Assembly (NCBI GenBank): GCA_036897525.1
Contig: JAYMTJ010000085.1
Location: forward strand, 1-38,792
DNA length: 38,792 nucleotides
Origin: Pelargonium x hortorum
Taxonomy: Eukaryota > Streptophyta > Magnoliopsida > Geraniales > Geraniaceae
Reading direction: 5' to 3'
The translations under genes and the position numbers were made by a program. The notes under the pieces are model-generated. The model did no database searches. It saw nothing but the letters and a program-made list of their open reading frames with translations, and was not told the origin of the DNA. Below are positions 24,181-35,913 of this stretch, piece after piece. The stretch's first letter is position 1; every line of letters begins with the position of its first letter.

Positions 24181-27100
24181 CCTACCTTATACTTATAGTA
24201 AGTTAGTAAGTGAAACCGCGACTTTTGGGTATTGAATTCAACTAAAATCTTTTTTAATTTAAGAGCCCCTTTTGAGTTAATCTTTTATAAATTAATAGAT
24301 TACATTAAAATATCCTATAGAAAAAAAGGTAATAAAGTAAACTAAACAGCGAATTAAGTTGCAATTTTCTTATAAAGTTTCTTAAAAAAAAAGTAAGCCT
24401 TAATCACTAATAGGGAAAAACATAGGGAATGCTGACTATCTATAAAAGAGTCTATCTACTTAATCTCTAAACTGGCCATTCTAGAGAGTAAGCTCGGGGT
24501 CATTTTAATCCCTTTGTTTAGTCTTGAAAGTACAAAAGAAATGTATTATAAATTTAGAGTCTTGGGGATATATAGTTTAGGGTTTAAAGTCACTTTTTTG
24601 TTATAAGGTATTCAAAGCTTGTGTCTTGTGTAAGGATAGGTGTACAAAAAAAAGTGTATAAACTTACACATCAAGTAAAATCCTAACCTATTATAAACCT
24701 CTTTTTCACCCAGAAGTTAGAATCCTATTCCTATTGGGTACTTTACTGTTATTATAATTAGATATTATAAGATTGTAAAAAGGAGATAATACGCTCAAAG
24801 CACTAAAATGTAATCTTCTCCTTTTGTCCCAGATAACATAGTTTAAGGGTAAAAATAAAAAAGTATACCAAAATTCTGACACTTATGAGGGCCTTGCGAA
24901 TAAGTTTGTAACTTCTATTCTCTAAAGAGTATTGTACCGTCTACTACAAAAAAAATGTTACTAAAATATATAACTATATACTTAGTGTATCTACCGGAAA
25001 GTCCCAGCTTACTCGTATGCAGAGAATTTCAAACTATAAGGACCCTAAAATTTCAAGTAAAAATACAGATTTTTTTTCAGAATGAGCTAAGCCTAGAGTT
25101 TTGTCATTTTAAATTACTTATATAGAAATAATAGGAAGATTCCTGCTAAGTTTTCTTGCATACTTTTTCATTTTAAGATCATAACAGGTTCTAGTTTTTA
25201 GTTATTCTTACATTTAAGTAAGGTAAAGTCACAAATTGGTTTTTTTGGAAAGGTCTAAGAGCTTGGCAGAAATCTGTTTGATGAAATAACTTGGGTAAGT
25301 GATACTTTAAAGTTCTAAGACTTAATTAAGGGGGATACGCATGTCTATCTCAGATTCCAAATTGAAAGTCTATTGTCAGCCTGTAAAATGGGTATTCTAA
25401 GCTTAAGTGTTTACTAGGAGATCCCACCACTAAGATCGAGAAAAAGAGTAGTAGACCTTTAGAAAACTTTTTACCCTAGGAAACTTCCTTATCTCTTTAT
25501 ATTCAGAAGTTTTTTAAGTATTTAGAAGACTCCTTTTGTCTGACAGCTTGGTTAAGCTTGAGATTGGTGGTAGGATAAACCTTTGGATTCAGCTAACAAT
25601 AGTTATTGAAAGGGGACGAGAACCCTCCAATATTTCATAAACAAGCCCCCTTTAAGAGACTTCTCTGCTCGGGCTTTTTACACGAGTCTTTTGAACGTAG
25701 AATAAAGGTTTCAATCCCAGAAGCGCACGCTAATTAGACTAAATCGAACTTGTTAAACTTTAATAAAAAAGGGTCGGTAGTCTAGTTAAAACTAATAATA
25801 AGAATTTTGAACTCTTGATATTATTTATGTAAGTGATTCTACGCTCCTAATATTTCAATAAAAACCTGGAATAGTAATGACTAGTAAAAGTAACGAGGAA
25901 TCTATTAGGTTTAAATAAGCTCTTTTATTGGGGTCTTGTTTGTACTATAATAACACTCTTATGGAGGTATTATCCTTCAGGACAATTTCATTGTACTCTG
26001 TGGGATACGCTTTTTTTTACGAAGTATCCTGCCAGCTTTTACTTACTCTATAAAATCAATTTACCCGGGCTCTTTACAAGAGTAGGACTTGCTTTTCGAG
26101 TAAGGTAGAATCTGCATTCCTTTGTTTAGTACAAGACATTCTAATTTCAAATTCAGGGAATCTGTCACTTTGTTACATAGAGCAAAAAAAAACATACAGT
26201 CTATCCAGTAGGGTTCCTTTATATTGTATATTGTTCTATAAATTAAGTCATATTACTTACAGGCGATACCCGTAGTTTTTAGGCTTCGAATGCCTGCACT
26301 TTCCTATCTAATAGGAGCTTTCCCTCTTTAGCCCTCGAAACAACCCGGTAAAAATGCTTTTTCAGTATATTCCGAAATTCCTTTTTAGGGGAGACTTTCC
26401 TTGTTGTAGTGAGTGATAGATTTGACAAAAGCGTAAGAGTGAAAGAAAAGCTTGCTTTTTGAATTTTCTGTTATTAAATTGCTTAGCAAGGAGTATTTTG
26501 TACTCTAGTGCTCTCAATCTTTATTTTCTTTGTTCTTCCTCGATCTGAAAAAAGTTATTGTTCAAAAAAGTACTCTATTTCTTTCTATTTGCCGTCAAAA
26601 GTTCTCAAACAGTTAGTCTTTTAAATTGAATTATTGTCCTGGAAAGGGGATCCTCCTCGTTAAAAATGTTTAGTATAAACCGCGGAATTCCTGGAGTGGA
26701 GATACGGGGCAGATGTCTAAAGCCTCGCCGGGGGTAAAATATCAAAAAAGAATTTTACAACTTAGCAAAAGCACTTAAACTAAAAAGGAAGTAAACAACC
26801 CAGTACACTTAATATATCTTTGTGTGCTTTAACCTTATATTATAGTGCTGTGGAAACCCCGGATTGCCCTGCCCCTTGGGCACTCGAGCCCTTACCGTGC
26901 TATCCGTTACATTTATTCAAAATGTATAAGTTTTTTTTTTTCACAAGGATAGATATAAAGGGACTTTTTCTAACTAAGTTAAGTATAGTCAATGCATACA
27001 GCTACTTGATAGGCTCTAAGAATTTCGGTTTCCACTTGAGATAGGTTTGACAAGAGAAAGACTTTCATTCAAAGGCTAAAGCTAGCTAGGTTCTAGGATT

Positions 27101-27540
27101 TCGGGCAGGTACGATATAAGAAAGGTATGAGGAGTAAGCGATAAAGAGGTAGTACAAAACGGGGTATGAAAGCAAGTCATAAGCTGTTGATGTTCTAAGG
27201 TCTTTAAGGGATCCGGAACTGAGTAAGTTGCTTTTGTCCAGTCTCATCTTAAGAGAAGGGGTTTTTAGATCTAGCTTTTGGTTTCTTGGAGGGTCTCCCT
27301 AGACTCTAAAGTGATTCCTAAAAAATTCGAATGTAGGGGTAACAAATTGACTATAAATTAAGAAGAAAAGGAACTTAGAATATACATTAATAAGAAAAAA
27401 ACTCGAATACTACTCCTTTAACAAGTAAGTATAGCTCATCGTCATGCAGAATTAGCAAAACAAAAGAATTGACTCCTTCTATAGGGTTGGATAAGCAGAG
27501 AGAGTACGGATTTATTCCAAGAATAATCAAAAAAAGGACA
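24181..27540. other. AT-rich non-coding stretch
   Basis: The texture is A/T-run rich throughout. One compact GC-rich island (about 26846-26906) stands out and gives the short frame 26820-27044 an artificial protein-like middle (TPDCPAPWALEPLPCYP); its start is GTG and the rest is AT-rich translation, so it is not called. The minus-strand frame 27387-27569 overlaps the tRNA-like sequence and is likewise dismissed. Confidence 0.6.
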
Positions 27541-27606
27541 CATAAGAATTGGACTTGAACCAATGGCATCTGATAACTTGTTGGGTTGCTATAGCCAGCT
27601 ATATGT
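27541..27606 (-). tRNA. Degenerate tRNA-like sequence, identity unresolved
   Basis: Read on the minus strand, it has a perfect five-pair T-stem (ATTGG with CCAAT) closing the canonical seven-base T-loop TTCAAGT (plus-strand positions 27548-27564). The 5' portion reads TATAGCTGGCTATAGC, close to the usual TAGCTCAGTTGGTAGAGC D-arm but shortened. The acceptor ends pair at only four or five positions (CATA with TATG). The anticodon arm is poor: a possible loop CCAACAA closed by AAC/GTT lacks the universal T33. At about 66 nt it is shorter than a normal tRNA. It may be a decayed tRNA, a tRNA needing editing, or a t-element-like processing signal. Confidence 0.35.
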
Positions 27607-27663
27607 CAAGTGTATTGTAATGCATACTCAAGAAGTCCGGTAATTTTATAACCAAATCTCATA

Positions 27664-27742
27664 CTAAAGTATAACTAATTAGTGGTAAAACACTCGATTG
27701 TTAACTGAACTGGTCATAGGTTCGAGTCCCGCTATGCTTAGA
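27664..27742 (+). tRNA. trnN: tRNA-Asn(GUU)-like sequence, degraded
   Basis: The anticodon loop is TTGTTAA (27698-27704) with anticodon GTT at 27700-27702, T33 and A37. It is followed by CTGAACTGGTCATAGG and a T-loop TTCGAGT (27721-27727) inside a perfect B-box word GGTTCGAGTCC. This half closely matches plant organellar trnN (TGTTAACTGACTGGTCGTAGG ... TTCGAATCC), differing by a one-base insertion (27709) and G-to-A type changes. The D-arm word TTAGTGGTAAAAC also parallels TCAGTGGTAGAGC. The ends can pair CTAA-GTATA with TATGCTTAG around one bulged A. The stems are weak: three of five pairs in the anticodon stem and three of five (one a wobble) in the T-stem. About 79 nt instead of 72. It is likely a pseudogene, or a tRNA that would require editing. 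Confidence 0.5.
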
Positions 27743-27755
27743 ATTACCTTAGATT

Positions 27756-27774
27756 ATTATATATAATATATAAT
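27756..27774 (+). other. Perfect 9-bp AT hairpin downstream of the tRNA-like sequence
   Basis: ATTATATAT (27756-27764) and ATATATAAT (27766-27774) are exact inverted arms around a single A. The hairpin starts 14 nt after the end of the tRNA-Asn-like sequence. Position suggests a possible 3'-end or spacer structure, but being pure A/T it could also be chance. Confidence 0.45.
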
Positions 27775-27779
27775 TGCAA

Positions 27780-30130
27780 ATCGACAAGTTCGGTTATTCT
27801 TCAAGGAAATAAAAAATCCTTAGAAAGTTTCTTTTTATATAAATTGTTTATAGCACACACCTACTCTTTAAAAAGAAAAAAGTTTAGCTTTTGGGAGTAC
27901 TTACTAGAACAAGAATCTCCTTTGCTAATGAAAAAAAAGAGCTAGCAGGGTTTCTTTCACAGTATTTGTCGACGATATACCTACGGATGCCCTAAAAACG
28001 CTAAGAGATTAATTGCTTTAAAACTTTAGTAAATTTCGAAATCGTAAACAAAGGTTTATTAAAAAGCGTTGTAGCGCATAGAATTGGTTTTGGTTTATGA
28101 ATGGCTTATTTTTAACATAACAATATTTATTTGTTTTAAGGGCTCTTGGTCGGTTAGTTTGAAAGGTTTCCTTGGTAGGACTTTCCTCTTTAATAATGGA
28201 GTACTCAGTAAGTCATTTTAACAGCTCATAAGAATTGATGTACTATGCAAACAAGGAAACTGATAAGTCTAAAACTAATGTCATTTCTTTTCTTCGATCT
28301 AGGGAATCTTATACTATATAGGGATAAGCAAAGTTGCTGGGTAAGGATACTTTTATCTATAATTTTATACATCTAGCTCTACTGAAAACAGGGTATCCAG
28401 AAAAGACTGTTATAAACCCTAGTAAGCTTCGAGTATATATATCTCCAAATACCGCGCTTTGGCTGAACTGTAAAGAAATACTAGATGTCGTCCGGAGTCC
28501 TTGCATATTCGATTTTTGAAACCCCGACGAAAGGTTTTGACTTTGTAGCATTTCTTGACTTAAAATAATTAAAAAAAAAAACATCATCCTTCTTCCGAGT
28601 AGGATTTATCTTTTATTTAAGTTAATTTCTCTAAAATTTTGTTGGTGATGATATTCTCAGACTTTTTTTTGTATAGGGAGTAAACCCCGCAGAGTACTTA
28701 TATGAATGAGTATCCCGGTATAGATTAATTAGTAGTTTTACAGGTCTGGATTTCGACACCGCACAGTTGTAGTGTTAGTAAAAGTTCTATACATTAATTT
28801 TATATTAGCAGTGGACCCTGGGGGCTTACAAATAAATATAAGAGGTTACTCCTCCTCTCGAGATCCATTTTTTTATAAAAGGATATCGTAGTAAACTGGG
28901 ACTTGACTAGTTCCACCTTTCGATACAAACTTTATTAAGTCCGTGTTTTGCACTTAATTGGAATCGGATTTCTTTGGTTTGGAGAACTTATTGCACTCGG
29001 GATATAAAAAAGGAGGGACTCGAGTACTACTTGACTAGAAGGAAGGCTGTACTTATGATACTGAAATACATAAAATAAGCTAGTAAGGCTGCTTGTTTAG
29101 TTAATATGGATACCCGTCTATTTTATTTAGTGGTAATAGTGTCCATTTTAACAAAAGAAAACGTGTAAAAAATTCAAGAGGAAGGAATAAATCCCTGTGA
29201 GAAAATAAAGTGAGCAGAAAGCACTTAGGAACGTAGAGATAAATGTCTAGTTTACGACCGGCTATCAAAAGTGTAGCGTATTTGCTAATAGATTATATCG
29301 CACTAAAGAGTCTTTTTAGCGGCAAGGACTCCTTTATTATAAGCTTCATTTTTTAGGTTTAATAAGATGACCCCTAACCGTACTAATTTAGTGGAAATCC
29401 GTTGGTTTACACTTTTTTTGCATTGTCTATCCTGAAATATTTGTAATAAAATTAAGGCTGCATAACATGTAAAAAATGTCTTGATCGTTTCTTACTAGAC
29501 TCTAGAATTCCTATAAAAATACATATAAACCTCGATTGAGCAAGGAAGGGTGAGGCCTTTCTAGTATATAAGGTTTGAGCGGCTTGATTCACGGACTCCT
29601 TCTTCTGCCATAATCTAGGCCACTGGTCTTAAGCTAACAGCTGTCATGTTCGAGGCTTAAATTGGGAATTTAATGAGACGGGAATAGAAAATATCTTTTG
29701 GGTTGATATTTTGATTAGTTACTGACTTTGTTCCTTGATTCAACTCTATTTTTTAATAATTTTCTTATTCAGTTTATCAGAAGGGGTAGAATGTATATTA
29801 CAATTTTTTCCATTTCTTATTATAAAGATTAAATAAAATTCATCTAATACAAAGGTAAAAGTATACTTTTTTTATTACTTTACATACATATATATAAGGC
29901 TCTCCTACTTTTTTGAAACGGAGAAGCTTTTCTATATACAAATCGGGGGTTATTCATTTTGTCGTAGTATACATTAACACAAGATCGCTTTCAACTGCCA
30001 ACAACTCTTCCCTTTTCTTAAAATTTAGCTGACCAAAAAAAAGAACAAAAAATCTGCTATAATAGAGTCACACTACTGAAATGGTGGTAATTGGGATTTA
30101 GTTAAAAGAACGGTATCCTACTTCAAGTCT
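27780..30130. other. AT-rich non-coding stretch
   Basis: No gene, T-arm or rRNA motif could be found. The overlapping opposite-strand frames at 28334-28519 and 28357-28587 shadow each other and show no domain. The stretch is dominated by A/T runs, with isolated words such as TAAAAAAGGAGG (about 29005). Confidence 0.6.
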
Positions 30131-30700
30131 TTATAAATATAACAGATTCGCCTTCGGATAGCCCTTAAGTCATAGCCAGTCAAACTAAGAATTCCTGTCA
30201 TTACATTCCTTTAGATATTCAGAGCATATAGCAATGAATAGAGAGTGTATCCTGTCACCCTTGCCGATCGAGATACATTAGCTTTGAGTTAGAGTGAGCA
30301 GAATTCCACAGTTAGCGTTATCCTTAACTTACTTTCACGTAGTTCTTGACTTAAGTGCCTGAGGACTTTAACTGCACAATTACAAGCGCCTTGTACCCAC
30401 AACACTTATAATAAATTACAGTAATTTAAAGTCTTCTTGAGCTTAGCTTGACCAAACTTAGGGTTCTTAAACTCTAAAAACTTCAAAGTATACTAATCAA
30501 AGTCTTGTTTCCTTTAGTCAGGAATCATCTCTATATTTCTCCTATTTCTATCAAGTGCGGTATCCCGATATCTCGGTCTACAAACAAGGAGGAGCCGTTT
30601 CAATAAATTTCTAACTCGCGGCGGGTACAGAGTGTTTCTCTTCTCCAAAGACCTGTACTACTCTTCGTAACCCCCAAACCTTTCTTTATAAATAACTATA
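30131..30700. other. Texture-B pocket without genes
   Basis: Base composition becomes more balanced, with pyrimidine-rich + strand words and ACTTGACTTAAG-like strings resembling those of the right-hand block. No frame of interest, no clear repeat copy. It grades into intermediate-texture DNA to about 32400, which also holds no gene that I can support. Confidence 0.4.
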
Positions 30701-32400
30701 CCTATATACTCTTCATCACGCAACCTCTAGCTTTAATGTTAATAATCTCTAATCTTATTCAGAGGTAACTCTCTTGCTGGTTCAAGCGCCTGTAGACCTA
30801 GTATGATGTAACTGATAGTATAACCTAACCTCTTATAGGAGCTAGGAGCAAATATATTAAGTTGAGCTCGAGAAAGCAAGGCAAGAGAGTTTTATTAAAT
30901 CCGAAAGCTGGATACTCTTCCTTTGTGGTTCCCTTCTTATTATGGATTCTAACTGGGTATTCCTAGGTTTTCGTAGTATTCAGTCAAAGTTAAGCCTTTT
31001 GTTAGCTCTCTCTGTAGTAAGACCTTGAGTTTCAATCTCCTCTATACAAGCAAAGTCTTTTTTGCAGTAACTCCTAAAAATAAAAACCTTTACTTTAGAA
31101 TAGATTCCTCTAGCACCAGTATATCCAAGTAAGGAAAACACTTTATACTGACTACTGAGCTTCCTTTTTATTGTATTTTGGAGGTTCTAAACGAGTCGAG
31201 GAATAGAATTCGTTTAAAAGACAAAGGGTTTTCTAGTTCCACTTAGACTTAAGTAAGGGCTAAGTCTAATAAATAATATCCAATTAATCTTTTTATAGTC
31301 AAAGTCCAAGTGGTAAAGGAGCTCCTTTAAGTAATTGGGGAGTATCAGATACTGAGTCAGGGTAGAATGCAAGAAGTTTTAAAGTATTGGTATGTACTTC
31401 GAAATTTATTACTTTGATGTCACCAAAGTAATAATCTTAAAATATAGTATTTAGTAAAACATATATACTGGATTGACCTACATACAATTGACAACGAATT
31501 TGGCATGTTACCAGCATTCCCCTGAACGATACTCTACTCTTATGGGGGCTTTTTTGTTCCAGCTTGTACTTTCTTATGGCTAGTACTTATTATACATACC
31601 ATTTATCTTCTTGTAAGGAGTCTCTTTCCAGCCTAGCCTCTACAGAAATGAGGTCTATTATCTAGAAAAATCGTAACTTGAAATGTCAGTTTAAGTTCAA
31701 TTAGCTATTGTTATTTTAAGGGAAGGGTTAAGTTAAGGTTTAGTGCCTCCTCTAATAACAAGTTTCCAAATCCCAATCGGGGTTAAAGCTTTAGTAAATC
31801 CCAGGTTTTCCGTACGTATAGAGCTGAGAGATAAGTGAGATAAGTTGTTTTCTTTCCTATAGTTGCCCGGTTTTCTAAGAAGTAGTCAGTCACAAGGCAC
31901 GGATCGGTTGTGTAATTAATTATAGGTTTTAAATAGGGTATTTTAAGAACAAGGAAAAAACTCCCGTTAAAAAGAATTTGGGTTTAGAAGTTCCCCTTCT
32001 ATTATCTGAAATCAACAAAGAATTGAGATCACGAAAAGTAAAGTAAAAGAATCTATAGAAATATAGAAGAAACTATCAATCTATCTGCCAAATTCCCGCT
32101 TTTGTAAAGAATAGCTTAGAACTTATCAAATAAGCTCTTTACATTACATTTTCTAGAAATTCTCTATAGTATTTAGTACATGCTGTAGAGAGGACACTAA
32201 GTTATGATTACGTCGAGGTTCTGTACAAGGGTTCTAATCTGAATTAGAGTTCCCGTTATAGTTCTAGTCAAAAATTGCTAAATCCAGATCATTAGATAGA
32301 AGTTTCCCAAAAGCAAATAAGAAACTAGCCAATTTGATTTTGTAAGTACGAAAGATCAAGATCTCAACAGGAAAAACAAGAAAGAATTAAAAAAAAGAAA
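30701..32400. other. Intermediate-texture non-coding stretch
   Basis: Mixed texture between the AT-rich and GC-richer blocks. The only firm structure is the 11-bp stem-loop at 31406-31434. The word GCTGGTTCAAGCGCC near 30777 resembles a tRNA T-arm in passing, but it has no matching stem and no other arm. Confidence 0.5.
31406..31434 (+). other. Perfect 11-bp stem-loop
   Basis: TTATTACTTTG (31406-31416) and CAAAGTAATAA (31424-31434) are exact inverted arms around a seven-base loop (ATGTCAC). Downstream sequence is A/T-rich. It is one of the two best hairpins in the window. In plant mitochondria such hairpins often mark transcript 3' ends, but no transcript unit is evident here. Confidence 0.7.
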
Positions 32401-32545
32401 TCCTTTCTCCCCACTCTGTAACAGCCTTCCCTCAGTTTTTAAGACCTGAGATCCTTTCTCTCCTTTTCTTTTTAATTAAAACAAGAGTATCTATATATCA
32501 GTGACTTGTATTTTATATCCTCTTTGAGTTACAGGATTCCTAGCC

Positions 32546-32561
32546 CTTCTTTCTTTCTTTC
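32546..32561 (+). repeat. CTTT microsatellite
   Basis: Tandem CTTT units, the complement type of the GAAA tracts at 2311 and 16396. Confidence 0.75.
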
Positions 32562-32986
32562 GAGTTCTTAATAAGGACTGCTCCAAGGCAAGGATTTCTT
32601 TACCTTTGAGTAGTCCAGTGACAGTAGTGCAAAAGGAATCCCCGCCAAATAGGACCACCAACTTCCTTAATGACTTACTTGTTTATTGAGAGCTATTCTT
32701 TACAGCTTCTCTTATGGGATATACTCCCAAATAAAAAAGAAGGAAAAGAATTCTAGACCCACCTTTGACTTACTTATCTTTCCAAAGTATACCAAACACT
32801 TATATTCACCAAGAGCCAGTCAATGTAAAGAAATTAATTTAAGCTTAGTCTGATTAGCCACCGGACTTAGTACTAAGTCTTGAACTTGAAATGGAAAATT
32901 CCCTTAGTCTATATACCAATAAGAGATTAGCCAACTCTTTGTACCTTGCGATCGAGATACTCACTTTGACTTTTAGTTAGCAGCAC

Positions 32987-33025
32987 GGAGAGTTAGGATA
33001 GGAGTTAGAGCCTATCCTAAGCTCC
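32987..33025 (+). other. Strong stem-loop, 10-bp perfect stem plus 4-bp extension
   Basis: TTAGGATAGG (32993-33002) pairs perfectly with CCTATCCTAA (33011-33020) around the loop AGTTAGAG. Below a small internal loop (AG opposite G), GGAG (32987-32990) pairs with CTCC (33022-33025). This is the strongest hairpin I found. No gene abuts it. Confidence 0.75.
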
Positions 33026-34923
33026 TATTTTAAGATCTAAGATTGCCAACTTTGTTTAGGTATTCTGTTGTAGTTAGATTCGTAAGTAGGTTTAGTGCAT
33101 TCCTTGTAATAGATCTCCCTTCTGTTGAGTTGTACTTTGGACCCAGCCTTTCTAATCTAAACGAAATTCTGAATTCTAAATAACAGTTTTTTTTAAGAGG
33201 TTAAAGTTAAATGAAGTCCTTTAATCTATGGAATTTCCTAGGTTTGTAGTAGACTACGACGGGGGCATAAGACGTTTTACAGATAGGCTCTTTTTTCAGT
33301 GTCCTTTTAGAGAAAGAAATGACCCAGGTTTCATTGCTATTAAGCACCGAACTTTCTTTTTGGCTTGTAGATATTAAGACCATTTCATTTACTTTATACA
33401 GTAGAATTCCTTTTAATTAAGACTCAAAAAAACTTACTAAGTTTAATTACTGGAAACCCGGGACTTCCGCTTTTTTGACTCCCAAAATTGATTCTCAAAA
33501 CCAGGAAAAAACCTAGAAATGCAGGAACATAAAACACTTTATTCAGTTCTATTAGCGGAAACGGTTCTTACTCTCCAAGAGCCTAAGAAATTTGATAGAC
33601 TAGTAGACTTACTTAATTAAGGTTAATTTCCTGTCTAGGCAATCCCTAAGGAAGAGCCCGATGAACAAACATAAGGCTTAGCTGACTCCTAAGAAATAAC
33701 TAGTAATAAACTAACTAAATGAATCCCTTAAATAAACAAGAACTCCCTGCTTACTTAGTGCCCTGGATATTCCTTGTACTCGACTTAAGCAGAAGACCAG
33801 ACTCTCCTTTCATTTTGTTTTTTTGAAAACTTATTTCTATTATTTTAAATATTTACCTCAGTCCTATAAGCTTAAGCTACAAATCCAATAGACTTTTCTT
33901 TTTCTTAGAAGCTATATTCTCTCTCTGTTTTCTTATTCAATATCTTACTCTTACTTGTACTATCCTTCTTTGTAATAACTCTTTCCAGCATCCCTTTTCC
34001 TTCTTTCTCAGACAGAGCTTTTTCTTAGTTCCAGGTTAGGATTCCTTAGACTACTGAATACAAGATAAGAGTAGTGACTATAGGAAATGGCTATTGATGA
34101 GTTCGATCAAAACAAGGAGCCAATCGAACAAGTCCTACAAACTCTTCTTATTCTTTATTTTATGGTAGAGTCTAGATAGCAAAGGAGAGAAAGAACTACT
34201 CATTCTGTGGGGCAGTTCACTTGTTTTTGAAGGAAGTTGGTAAATAACTTAAGAATAGGTGTGTGGGCGTTCCTCTGATCTCAGGGTCAGATAGTCAAGA
34301 TTCTAAGGAAGAGATTAAGGGTAATTAATAGGGCTGAATTTCTTCTTTTTCTTGCTATTATGTCAACCCTGTCCAGGGGCATACACACAAGAAGGCGTTC
34401 TTCTGAGCGTAAGATAGTGTTTTGAGAGTCCTTCAATTCTCAATCTGACTCTTATTAGTAAGAACATATTCAATCAACTCCTATACTAAACGAGATTCTC
34501 TCTTTCTATATTGTATGTAATCCGGGAATACAAAGAGCTCAAGAACAAGAGGGACTCCTCAAGGCATGAAGGTCTCAAGTCAGAGTTCTAGCTCTTTTTA
34601 AGGAAGGTCTTTTATGAAAGAAAAAGGAGCTAGTCAGAATGATGAGGGGGCTTTGATGATTCTTAGAATCTCTAATATAGAAAAAGACAGGAAATGGGTG
34701 TGTCACCAGTCTCCCTAGTTTTAATGTCCTTATTTCTAGAGAATTGAAGCTAAAGTCAAGTCTAGTCTAGAGGTTACGTAGAGTGTATCTTTCTGAGAAG
34801 TACAATTTCCTAGTGTTAATAGTTAAGATTTTCAGGAATATAAGCACAAAGAGTTTGAAAAGTCAGGTGCTGGTAATAATGTCTTATGGATTCCTTAAGG
34901 CAACAAGAAAACAGGAATTCCCA

Positions 34924-35238
34924 TTACAGTCCCTTATCTCTCAGAGTCTGAGTTTCACTCTCAATTTGAGAAAGTGGAAGTCTGTCTAGCCCATTTTTAA
35001 GGCTCGAATTCATAGCTTGAAGTACTAAGGTTTCATTTTCTTTAAGAAGAAGCTTATTAGGAATGAAGATAGTCACCACAACCGAAAGATCCCAAGTCCC
35101 AATTTCTATCAGATTAGCGCCAAAGAGTTTGCAAGAGTCAAATTCAATATCAATATCAGATTCAGAAGGACACGAGACTAGGTTTACCATACTATTAGAA
35201 TAGAATCTTATACTCTTCATTTCAGGGAAGCTACTCAT
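34924..35238 (-). CDS. Longest open frame (about 104 codons), hypothetical
   Basis: The frame starts at ATG (35236-35238) and ends at 34924. The product is acidic to neutral with a balanced composition. The middle has alternating hydrophobic segments (ANLIEIGTWDLSVVVTIFIP) and the C-terminus is polar (QIESETQTLRDKGL). There is no signal peptide, no clear membrane helix longer than about 12 residues and no recognised motif. It lies in the GC-richer right-hand block with no neighbouring gene. A frame of this length is about the longest expected by chance here, so it may not be a gene. Alternatives are an unassigned mitochondrial ORF or a fragment of degraded coding DNA. Confidence 0.2.
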   Translation of the reverse strand: MSSFPEMKSIRFYSNSMVNLVSCPSESDIDIEFDSCKLFGANLIEIGTWDLSVVVTIFIPNKLLLKENETLVLQAMNSSLKNGLDRLPLSQIESETQTLRDKGL

Positions 35239-35487
35239 TTCCAGTAGCTGTTTACCAGGAAAGAAGATAAAGAAAGAAGGAAAACCCGGGTAGGACCGAT
35301 CTTTGTATAGCTAATAGTGAAAGTAGGAAAAGGGTAGAAACAGATAAAGCTTGAGGAGTCTTTCTTCCCTTGTTTCATTAGCAAGAATGAAACTCTCCTT
35401 TAGCCTAATAATTAGAGTGTGCCATCACTGACTGTACATACTCCACTGACAGCACCTAGCTTTACCAAAAAGGATAGAATATTCAAT

Positions 35488-35520
35488 TCTTTACCGTCAA
35501 TGTCATTATCTTCGTTTCCA
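35488..35520 (+). repeat. TTTACCGTC-ATGTCA repeat family, copy 3
   Basis: The core is CTTTACCGTCAATGTCATTA, followed by TTCGTTTCCA. It matches 6580-6600 and its downstream CGTTTCCA, and 8028-8060, giving the three-way consensus. Copies 1 and 3 are nearly 29 kb apart. Confidence 0.55.
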
Positions 35521-35913
35521 ATTGGAGTGCTTTCAACTCCTAACAAGAACTAAAGAAAGAGATAGAGCCTTCCTAAACAATCCCAAGGGAAGTTGACTTG
35601 TTTCGGAGGGCTAAGTAACAACTCAAACAAGTCTTTTATCTTCTCTCAAAAAGAGCTACTCTTCAATTCTCTTAGTTCTGTTAGAATTCTTTGTTTCCTC
35701 TAATCCTTTTAAAGTAAAGTGTGCTCTGTACTATCTTATGAAACCGCTAAAGGAGTTAACAGACGAATGCCATTCAAAAACAGTATACTATCTAATCGCT
35801 TAGTAGAAGAAACTTTCATACTCTAGAGCAAATGGTACACTCTTCTTAACATCCTACAAGCCGAAAGTCTAACACAGGCACCAAACTAAGAAGCAGCAAT
35901 CCCAAGCATAAAT

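Noticed and set aside
28334-28587. Overlapping opposite-strand frames
   Set aside because: They are mutual shadows in AT-rich DNA without any recognisable motif.
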